NCBI GenBank assembly: GCA_964613215.1
Contig: CAZTHK010000033.1
Coordinates: 1 to 24,901 of the forward strand
DNA: 24,901 nt
Reading direction: 5' to 3'
DNA from: CAZTHK01 sp964613215
GTDB taxonomy: Bacteria > Krumholzibacteriota > Krumholzibacteriia > Krumholzibacteriales > CAZTHK01
Under the pieces are notes generated by a model. It saw nothing but the letters and a program-made list of their open reading frames with translations. It ran no database searches and had not been told where the DNA came from. This document shows positions 1 through 7,000 of the stretch, in pieces (within the stretch, counting starts at the first letter, position 1; each line of letters opens with the position of its first letter). The position numbers and the translations under genes are program-made.

Positions 1-28
1 TAAAAGGAGCGCCCTTTTAATCATATTT

Positions 29-586
29 TTAAAAGGCTATTTTGGACAGGTGTGAGATGGTATCATTGTTGAAAGAGAGTGCCTGAGAGAAGAATTCCCG
101 GCTGATCCATATGAAAGAGGATGCACTTCCCCTGGTTATCCCGCATTCCAGCTTATGAAAGTCTGCGAACAGTTTTTGCAGCCCGTCCATGGTGTATCTC
201 TGGTAGTCCCCCGGGCTGGGATGGTATCCCTGCATGAAGGGTACGGATGAGTACACCCGCCCCCCTGGTTTTAATATCCGGTGCATTTCTGCCACCACCG
301 CTCCCGGAACGGGGACATGTTCCAGGACCCCCCTGGCAATGACACCATCCACGGAATTATCCAGCACAGGCATGCTGCATATATTTCCGATCAGATCTGC
401 TCCCGGGGCCCTGTAAATATCCACCGAAAGGACCCGGGGGGAGGTTTTCTTCCTTCCCGCTCCGAAGTCCAGAATCAGGGAGGAGTTACCGAAACTATCC
501 AGGAATCTTTTCAGTTTCTTTTCCTGAAGATGATTGGTCACATTGGAGGGGGGATGAATCGATTTCTTTATCTTCTGTAACCACAT
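29..586 (-). CDS. Class I SAM-dependent methyltransferase (type 11), possibly cut short
   Basis: Probably methylates a sugar, lipid or glycan intermediate; the substrate cannot be read from sequence. Starting at the ATG at 586 gives 185 residues. The SAM-binding glycine motif LILDFGAG lies near residues 37-44, and the type-11 signature VLEHVP...ILKPGG near residues 87-110. This start has AGGCGAGG 6 bases upstream; an open frame continues to 715 without a comparable site. The N-terminal coding region overlaps the 3' end of the upstream glycosyltransferase by about 92 bp, so the two are probably translationally coupled. The protein ends abruptly after the core fold (...SKIAF), in a TTTTAAAAA run. 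One frame over, the reading continues as KNMIKRALLL to the window edge, so the C-terminus may be lost to a frameshift or sequencing indel. The methyltransferase fold is clear; the end is uncertain. Confidence 0.8.
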   Translation of the reverse strand: MWLQKIKKSIHPPSNVTNHLQEKKLKRFLDSFGNSSLILDFGAGRKKTSPRVLSVDIYRAPGADLIGNICSMPVLDNSVDGVIARGVLEHVPVPGAVVAEMHRILKPGGRVYSSVPFMQGYHPSPGDYQRYTMDGLQKLFADFHKLECGITRGSASSFIWISREFFSQALSFNNDTISHLSKIAF

Positions 587-1736
587 TTCGATCCTCGCCT
601 TTCTTTTTGCCGCCATCGAATAACTCCAGATAATCATCCGCACATTTACCAATGGAATAGTTTTTCTCCACCGTTTTTCTGCCCTCTCCGGCCAGCTTCC
701 GGCAGAGATTAGCATCCCGGTTGAGCATATCTATTCGGGAGGAAAGTTCCTCAGGCTGGTCCACCGGGCAAAGAAGTCCGTTAAATCCATCTCTGATTAT
801 TTCCCTGGTTCCCCCCACCGGAGTTGCTATAATTGCAGTTTCACTGGCCAGAGCCTCCAGCAGAGCTATGGATAAGCCTTCCCACCGTGAAGGTTGGACA
901 AAAACATTGGCTATCTGAAGAAAACTGTGAACATCATCCCTCTGGCCCAGGAAGCGTACGCTGGATTCCAGGTTAAGATCCCTGGCCATCCTTTGCATAC
1001 TCTTACTTAAAACTCCGTCTCCGATCAGGAGAAGAATGCAATTGTCAGAACTTCTTTCAGCGGTGAATATGTTCCAGGCTTCCAGTAGCGTATCTATTCC
1101 CTTCTGGTCGTGAAAGTTGCCTACAAACAGAAAGATATTTCTATCCGGAAATCCCATCCGCCTGATTTTCCGGAGTCTCTGTTCATCCTCCAGAGGTCGA
1201 AACAGGCCGGTGTTGACCCCGTTCCGGATAAATGCGAGCTTTTTCGCGGGACAGCCCGCTTCTGCCAGTTCAACCGAGATATCCCTGTTGATCGAAATCA
1301 TGGCAGTGCTGGCCCGGATTATCCGGGAGAGTGATCTTCTTCCTCCCGGCCTGTTGATCAGCGCTTTTACCTTGCCGGTATTGTGAATGGTTACGAAAAC
1401 AGGTTTTCCCAGCGGTGGCCCCATCACCGAGGCTATGGCGGCAGGAGAGTCCAGGGAATGTGCATGAATCAGATGGTAATCCCGTCTTAGAATAACCAGT
1501 AGAAATGATGCCACCAGCCTGAACAGCAAAGATTTGAGCAACCGCGGCCCGAAGCAGGGTATCCGGTATATCCTCAGCAGATTGTTCTTCTGGATCAGCG
1601 GAGTGCCTTTGATTCTTCTGGTTATAATAATACAGGGATGCCCCCGGGCGGTAAATTCACGGGACAGTGATTCCACCAGTTTTTCGGCACCGCCAATCAG
1701 GGGCGGATAACTGTTTATCAGGAATAATATTCTCAA
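495..1736 (-). CDS. GT4-family glycosyltransferase (GT-B fold)
   Basis: Transfers a sugar from a nucleotide-sugar donor to a lipid or glycan acceptor on the cytoplasmic face of the membrane, probably for surface polysaccharide or glycolipid. The 413 residues show an N-terminal GT-B half beginning MRILFLINSYPPLIGGAEK. The C-terminal donor-binding half has FVGNFHDQKGIDTLLEA (about 204-220) and the E-x7-E motif EGLSIALLE (E286/E294). The start is a TTG with GGGAGA 4-5 bases before it. The GT4 fold ends near residue 374. The last ~39 residues are polar, charged and family-atypical, and from residue 384 on they are encoded in DNA shared with the downstream methyltransferase. The gene follows another GT4 gene after 60 bp on the same strand. 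Family assignment is firm; the sugar is unknown. Confidence 0.88.
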   Translation of the reverse strand: MRILFLINSYPPLIGGAEKLVESLSREFTARGHPCIIITRRIKGTPLIQKNNLLRIYRIPCFGPRLLKSLLFRLVASFLLVILRRDYHLIHAHSLDSPAAIASVMGPPLGKPVFVTIHNTGKVKALINRPGGRRSLSRIIRASTAMISINRDISVELAEAGCPAKKLAFIRNGVNTGLFRPLEDEQRLRKIRRMGFPDRNIFLFVGNFHDQKGIDTLLEAWNIFTAERSSDNCILLLIGDGVLSKSMQRMARDLNLESSVRFLGQRDDVHSFLQIANVFVQPSRWEGLSIALLEALASETAIIATPVGGTREIIRDGFNGLLCPVDQPEELSSRIDMLNRDANLCRKLAGEGRKTVEKNYSIGKCADDYLELFDGGKKKGEDRNVVTEDKEIDSSPLQCDQSSSGKETEKIPG

Positions 1737-1796
1737 AATTTCTCCCGTGTCTATCAGAATATTCGTTCAGGGTTGATTGATTCTTTAATCCTTCCT

Positions 1797-2948
1797 TCAG
1801 GCTGAGTGCTGAAGTTTCTGATAAGTTTCCCTGTATCTCTGTGCAACTTTCTCAGAGGAGTATTTGTTCAGGATCTTTCGCCGGGCTTGTTTTCCCGTAT
1901 GGTGGTTGAGGGAGAGAGCTGCGGAAATGGCGACTGCAACAGAGAGATGATTCCCCGGTTCGGCCAGAACTCCGGTTCTTCCATTTTCTATGACTTCGCT
2001 GGAGCCGCTTACCCGGGTTGCTACTATCTTCATCCCGGTGGACATCGCCTCCAGCAGGGAGTTTGACAATCCCTCATAGTAGGATGGCAGTACGAAAATG
2101 TCCGAAGCATAGTAGAGCGAACGGATATCCTTTACCTCACCCATAAATCTCACCCTGTTTTCGATACCCAGCTTCAGGGCCAGGGACTGGAGTTCTTTGC
2201 GTTGGGGACCCCTGCCGGCCAGCATAAGTTTAACAGATGGGTTGTCCAGTCTGGCTATTGCTTTCAGTAGTGTTTTAAGGCCCTTCTGGGGGGAAAGGCG
2301 TCCGGCGAAGACCATAACTGTTTCATCCGGTGAGATTCCATAATTAGACCTGATGTCTTTTCGCTTCCCCTCATCCGGAGGGGAAAAATAGCGGGTGTCC
2401 ACCCCGTTGGGTATAATTATGATCTGTCCGGATTCCACCCCGCAATCCGCCAGTTCATTTCTTATCTCCGGGCTCAATGCTACCAATACATCCACCCGCC
2501 TCAGAAACCAGTTGAACAGGGGTGCATAGAAGCGCCTTCCGGCGATGGCGATTTCTCCGGTCTGACCCGAACATGCAATTTTACAAAGTACCGGCGGGCC
2601 TCCTGTCAGTTTAGCAGCTACTGCAGTGAACATTTCAAAGGAGGCGAAATGAACGTGAATTACCTGGTAATAATTTCGGTTGAACAGAATATGCAAAAAC
2701 AGCCTGAGATTGTATAGTATAGTGCCCAGCATTCTCACCGGGGGATGAAGGAATCTTACCACCCTGATGGTAGCCTTCCGGCAGGATATTTCCTCTTTCC
2801 CGGGCCAACCGGGATGGAGCCGGGCACTGGCAACGTCTACACCCACTCCGCCTTCAGAGAGAGCACAGGCCAGCCTGTACGCAGACCTCTCGGCTCCGCC
2901 GAATAGGGTGTCCGGTTTAAATCTTTTTATTACCATCAGTATGTTCAT
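1797..2948 (-). CDS. GT4-family glycosyltransferase (GT-B fold)
   Basis: Second GT4 retaining glycosyltransferase of the cluster, 383 residues, a normal full length for the family. The N-terminus MNILMVIKRFKPDTLFGGAER is the usual acceptor-side beta strand and glycine-rich loop. IIIPNGVDTRYF (about 177-188) and VFAGRLSPQKGLKTLL (about 213-228) mark the C-terminal donor-binding domain, and YEGLSNSLLE carries the E-x7-E pair (E292/E300). The ATG at 2948 has GGAGA 5-6 bases upstream. It is the first minus-strand gene seen here, so its promoter should lie in the gap above it. Divergence from the neighbouring GT4 suggests successive sugar additions to one glycan rather than a recent duplication; that is inference. 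Confidence 0.9.
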   Translation of the reverse strand: MNILMVIKRFKPDTLFGGAERSAYRLACALSEGGVGVDVASARLHPGWPGKEEISCRKATIRVVRFLHPPVRMLGTILYNLRLFLHILFNRNYYQVIHVHFASFEMFTAVAAKLTGGPPVLCKIACSGQTGEIAIAGRRFYAPLFNWFLRRVDVLVALSPEIRNELADCGVESGQIIIIPNGVDTRYFSPPDEGKRKDIRSNYGISPDETVMVFAGRLSPQKGLKTLLKAIARLDNPSVKLMLAGRGPQRKELQSLALKLGIENRVRFMGEVKDIRSLYYASDIFVLPSYYEGLSNSLLEAMSTGMKIVATRVSGSSEVIENGRTGVLAEPGNHLSVAVAISAALSLNHHTGKQARRKILNKYSSEKVAQRYRETYQKLQHSA

Positions 2949-3518
2949 AATATTTCTCCGCCAGCCAGATTGCCTCTCACCCTCTGGTCCGGTGAGATAG
3001 AGGTAAATTCAACCGGCCAGGGGGAAAAATCCTCTTGCCCGGCGGATTGCAGCATAAAAACATCCTTTAGAATGTCCGCCCTGTGCAAGCCTGTAACCAT
3101 GGTATTAATAGAAGGTTACATGTTAAAAGCTATGCCCGGCGGATAGGGCGGATTCCGGTCAATTTCATCACTTTGCTTCATAACCTGCAAATATACTGCC
3201 ACCGGCAATGATAATAACCTGGAGGCAGGGAAGTTTAGATGTGACAGAAATGACCATCATGGCATAATTAAGGGGGATGCCATTACGATGATACCTCCCT
3301 GTTGAGAGTGTCAGGGCCGGCCGGGATTAGGAGACTAACTCCCGGTATGGTTTGCTATCTTCGGTAAATCTCCTTTATGGACACCCGGCTGTTTTTCGCT
3401 GGTTCCTGCATCTCCACCGCCGGTGATGAGGGGCCCTATTGAGAAATCGACTGAACTGACTTCGGAAGGGTCGAAGGTATACTTTATGTAGCCCACATCG
3501 CTGAAGTCCTCTCCGCCG
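2949..3518. other. Intergenic upstream of the glycosyltransferase cluster
   Basis: No convincing gene. It should contain the promoter of the minus-strand glycosyltransferase cluster, but I see no good -35/-10 pair. Two structures are visible. One is a perfect 7-bp inverted repeat TGTAACC (3092-3098) / GGTTACA (3114-3120) with 15 bases between arms, an operator-like dyad. The other is a 12-base direct repeat TGCCCGGCGGAT at 3036-3047 and 3133-3144. A 69-residue minus-strand open frame (3335-3544) would need a TTG without a ribosome binding site and matches no family I recognise. Confidence 0.4.
3092..3120. promoter_or_regulatory. Inverted repeat TGTAACC-N15-GGTTACA, possible operator
   Basis: The two 7-base arms are perfect reverse complements separated by 15 bases. 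The dyad lies about 145-170 bp upstream of the first glycosyltransferase start. It could be a transcription-factor site or a weak hairpin. No regulator gene is adjacent, so the assignment is tentative. Confidence 0.25.
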
Positions 3519-3566
3519 ATCGAATAAAAATTGGGGGACTCCAAATAAATTACGTGGAGTTTCCCC
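3519..3566. repeat. Copy A of a ~36-bp duplicated motif, with hairpin
   Basis: The stretch 3519-3552 (ATCGAATAAAAATTGGGG... ending AATAAATTACG) recurs with a few indels at 3816-3853, immediately before the promoter of the secreted protease. In this copy GGGGGACTCCA (3533-3543 region) is followed by TGGAGTTTCCCC at 3555-3566, so the sequence can fold into a hairpin with an ACTCCA/TGGAGT core and a GGGG/CCCC extension. Copy B lacks the right-hand arm. The function is unknown; a duplicated promoter-proximal segment or the trace of an insertion are both possible. Confidence 0.55.
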
Positions 3567-3656
3567 GAAAAATTATCCGGGGATTTGATAAGATTATATA
3601 TGACTATCAGTTATTAATATTGATAAGAGGAATATGTATACACGGCGTTTTTTCAT

Positions 3657-3805
3657 CCGGTGCCCGGTGTTTCAAAACCCTCACCTGTCGAGCGGGCATG
3701 GTTTTCTGCCCCGGAAGGGTCAGAAAGAGCGAGCCCGGGGCGCAGAGCTTAAGATTTCCGCGGCCGGCGAGAAATCAACGGCGATTTTGAAACACCAGGC
3801 ACCGG
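3657..3805. repeat. 149-bp element with 22-bp inverted ends (MITE-like or structured RNA)
   Basis: The left arm 3657-3678 (begins CCGGTGCCCGGTG, then TTTCAAAAC) and right arm 3784-3805 are reverse complements at 20 of 22 positions, enclosing 105 bases. Inside is a second strong hairpin: CTGCCCCGG at 3706-3714 pairs with CCGGGGCGCAG at 3735-3745, with a two-base bulge. The interior has no convincing open frame. A long closing stem with an inner stem-loop is what a non-autonomous transposable element or a structured small RNA would look like. I see no clear target-site duplication. It does not match the signature sequences of tmRNA, RNase P or SRP RNA that I know. Confidence 0.5.
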
Positions 3806-3815
3806 AACAATGCGA

Positions 3816-3853
3816 ATCGAATAAAATTGGGGAAACTCCAAAAATAAATTACG
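3816..3853. repeat. Copy B of the ~36-bp duplicated motif
   Basis: Begins ATCGAATAAAATTGGGG and ends AATAAATTACG, matching copy A at 3519-3552 apart from small indels and one or two substitutions. It abuts the -35 box of the protease promoter, so it occupies the UP-element or activator position. The two copies bracket the 149-bp inverted-repeat element. Confidence 0.55.
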
Positions 3854-3855
3854 GC

Positions 3856-3885
3856 TTGACAAAAGGTTATAAAATATAGTAGTAT
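3856..3885 (+). promoter_or_regulatory. Candidate sigma-70 promoter for the C25 protease gene
   Basis: A perfect -35 TTGACA (3856-3861) is followed after 18 bases by TAGTAT (3880-3885), a 4/6 match to the -10 consensus. The expected start site near 3892 leaves a leader of about 135 bases before the protease ATG. The leader contains short self-complementary stretches (for example CCC-GCTA-GGG near 3902) but no riboswitch I can name. Confidence 0.5.
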
Positions 3886-4027
3886 TACGTTAACGCTCGC
3901 TCCCGCTAGGGTAAAGCAAGAAGAGTTAATGTACCTCAGGAGCACCACTTATTGTTAAACTGTTATCCATAGCGATTGAGCTTTCCAGAAAAATTAAGTT
4001 GAGCGCAGAAAGCAGGAGGATGTTTAT

Positions 4028-7000
4028 ATGTGCCGGCTATTGACCTTGGTATCTTCGATGAGTATTATTTTATCCCTGCTGGTGACACCTGTTTCAGCAG
4101 GGACTATTTCGTTTCCCTTTGAAATAGAGACCTCCCGTATGGAATTTGTGGAACCGTCAGAGGGTGATTTAACTGTGGAGGTGGAGGGGTTTAATCACAC
4201 CAACTATATCGGGTTTCCCTCTCTGCCCTACCGTACCTTCGGCGTTCTGATTCCTCAGGGTGAAGAGGTAGCCGGCTATCATGTGGATATACTGGACAGC
4301 GTGCTGGTGGATTCTTCAATTCCCCTTTCCCCGTTCAGGGGCGACCTTCTAACCGATGGTACCAGGAGGGGGATTATTGCTGAGGGGGAAGATGTTTTGA
4401 CTGATGATGGGGAGTTTCCCAGGAGCAGGATAAGATATCTTGGTTCCAGTTCTTACAAGGGATACCGTATAGCTTCATTCGCGGTGTATCCCTTCCGGTA
4501 CAATATAAAGAGCAACCGCCTGATGCTGGAGAAGAAATTGCGGGTAGTGATCGACACTGAACCAGCTTCGGGATTCCCCTTGAGATTGGAAAGAATGAGG
4601 CATGTGGACGGCTTTCGTGAAGCGGCCCGCCGCCGGGTAGAGTCCATGGTGGTCAATCCCTGGATGTGTGGAAGTTATTCCTTTTCCGATATCAGAGTTA
4701 ACCGGGAGGAGAGAAGATTCCTTCCCAGTTATCTGCCCAGTATGGAAGGTAGCGAGGTTAAATACTTGATAATTACTGATGATGAGATGTCATCCGCCTT
4801 CCAGAGGCTGGCCAGCTGGAAGACCCGCAAGGGAGTTCCGGCAGTGGTTAGAACGCTTAGCTGGATTTCCCAGAACTATCGGAGCGGAGCTGATCTGGCC
4901 GAATCGATAAGGATATTTATCCAGGAAGCCTACGCCAAGTGGGGTGTGGAGTGGGTATGCCTGGGTGGTGATACTGATATCATTCCTGCCAGATTCGCTT
5001 ATACCACCTTTTATTCCGGTGAATTTATTCCTACCGACATGTACTATTCATGCCTGGACGGGACCTGGAATGCCGACAGAGATTCTCTCTGGGGAGAAGG
5101 ATATAAGTCAGCGGAGGAACCCGGCGATGATGCAGACCTCTATTCCGAGGTCTACCTGGGAAGGATCCCGGTTTCAAATTACAGTGATGCCAACCTTATG
5201 GTTGATAAGCTGATCAGTTATTCCACCCCGGTGGATTCAGTCTCCAAGGGTAAATTCACCTTTCTGGCTGAAGTTATATTCCCTCCTGACTATACCGAAG
5301 GTGATGACATAATACTGGATGGTGCTGAAATGGCCCAGAGTATATACACACCTTACCTCGAGACCAATACGGATATTGTCACCTCCCGCCTCTATGAAAC
5401 CTGTGATATGTACACCGGATCGATATGCATATCCAAGAGTGTGGCCATCGATTCGCTCAATGCAGGAACCAATCACGTTGTGCATGTCGGGCATGGATAC
5501 AAGTACAATATGTCGGTAGGCTCAGGAAGTATTCTTAATTACGATGCCAAAAATCTTATTAATGGAGAGGCCCTCTTCTCCATGTATTTGATGAATTGTA
5601 CCAATGTTGCCTTCGATACCGATTGCCTGGCGGAATATTTCCTGCTGAACCAGAATGGAGGGGCATTTGCTATAACCGGATCGAGTCGCTCAGCCTTTCC
5701 CAGTGCATCCAAGCCCTACATGGATGATTACTACCGCCTTTATTTCAATCACAACATCGTGCAGCTGGGAAGAACCTATACTGAATCAAGGGAGGATCAT
5801 ACTCCGGCAGCATACGGGGAAACCTCCGACCGCTGGACTCATTTTATCTATAATTATCTGGGAGATCCGGAGATTAGTTCATTCAAGAGCGAAGCCGTTC
5901 CCTTCCAGGTGAGCATACCTTCTTCGGCAGAATTCGGACCAAATGGTATTGATATTCAGGTTAATAGCGAGGGTGCTCCCTTTGACTCGGCGCTGGTATG
6001 CCTGTACAAGGAGGGAGACGACTATCAGTATGCCCTGACCAATGGCAGCGGGATGGCAAGTTTCAATGACTTTTACTGCAAGGATGAAGGGTGGATAAAG
6101 GTAACCGTCACCGGGCTCAACCACTGCAGATTCCAGGATTCCATACAGGTACTGGAGGAAATGGACCCTTATCTCAGAATATCCGACCGTTCTGTCAGCG
6201 ATGATATATCCGGCAATGATGATGGTGTGGTGGATGCGGGCGAGGAGTTGTCTATTTACATTGAGCTGGAGAACACCGGCCAATCCGATGCTGAGGATAT
6301 TTACGCAATATTAAGCTCCTCCGATACTGCAGTGACTATAACCGACAGTACAGCTCTTTATCCCGATATCCAGGTGGGCCGGGATGAATATCCTAATGAC
6401 GGTTTCGTGATGAGTTTTGATGCCGCCACCCAGGATGAACAGGTGGTGGAATTCACCCTGAATATACATGATTCCACCGGTGGTTACTGGCCGGAGAAGT
6501 TTGCCCTGGAGATTCACAGCCACCAGCTGGAGCAGTTTGTCAACCAGGTAAGTGACCAGGTCCCCTACGGAGACGGGGACGGAGAGATAGAAGATTACGA
6601 GCAGTATGTACTCAAGGTGGGGATAAAGAATTTCGGTTCAGGCCTGGCATACGGGATGCAGGCGAAACTGAGGTCTTCCGATCCGGATGTTAACATCACG
6701 GATAGTGTCTCTGTTTACAATGACATTGCCACCATCCAGACGGAGTATGGTGACGGGTTCGTACTTTCAGAGGATGATGTTTCTTCCGACAACTATGTGA
6801 CCTTCGAGCTTACAGATTATTTTGGAAGGAAGTTCACCGCAGAGATGGAGCTCCGGCGCCCGGCTGCTCCGGTCAATCTTACCTTCGACTCCAGCTTCGG
6901 TCCTACGGAAATACATGTAACCTGGAATAATCCGGATTCACTGGAGAATTACAGATATCTGGTCTACCATTCCACATCACCCGGCGGGCCCTATGAAATG

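Noticed and set aside
3036..3144. 12-base direct repeat TGCCCGGCGGAT, 97 bp apart
   Set aside because: Two short GC-rich copies without a third or a spacer pattern can occur by chance. It is not a CRISPR or iteron array.
3335..3544. 69-residue minus-strand open frame upstream of the protease
   Set aside because: It needs a TTG start without a ribosome binding site and overlaps the duplicated motif. The protein matches nothing I recognise; it could be a gene remnant but cannot be supported.
3657..3805. Inverted-repeat element as SRP RNA, tmRNA or RNase P RNA
   Set aside because: The GGAAG and GAAAG-like words are coincidental. The diagnostic conserved blocks of those RNAs are missing.
3886..4027. 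Protease leader as a c-di-GMP (GEMM) or other known riboswitch
   Set aside because: I looked for conserved GEMM, cobalamin, TPP and fluoride motifs and found none. Only short, weak self-complementary stretches are visible.
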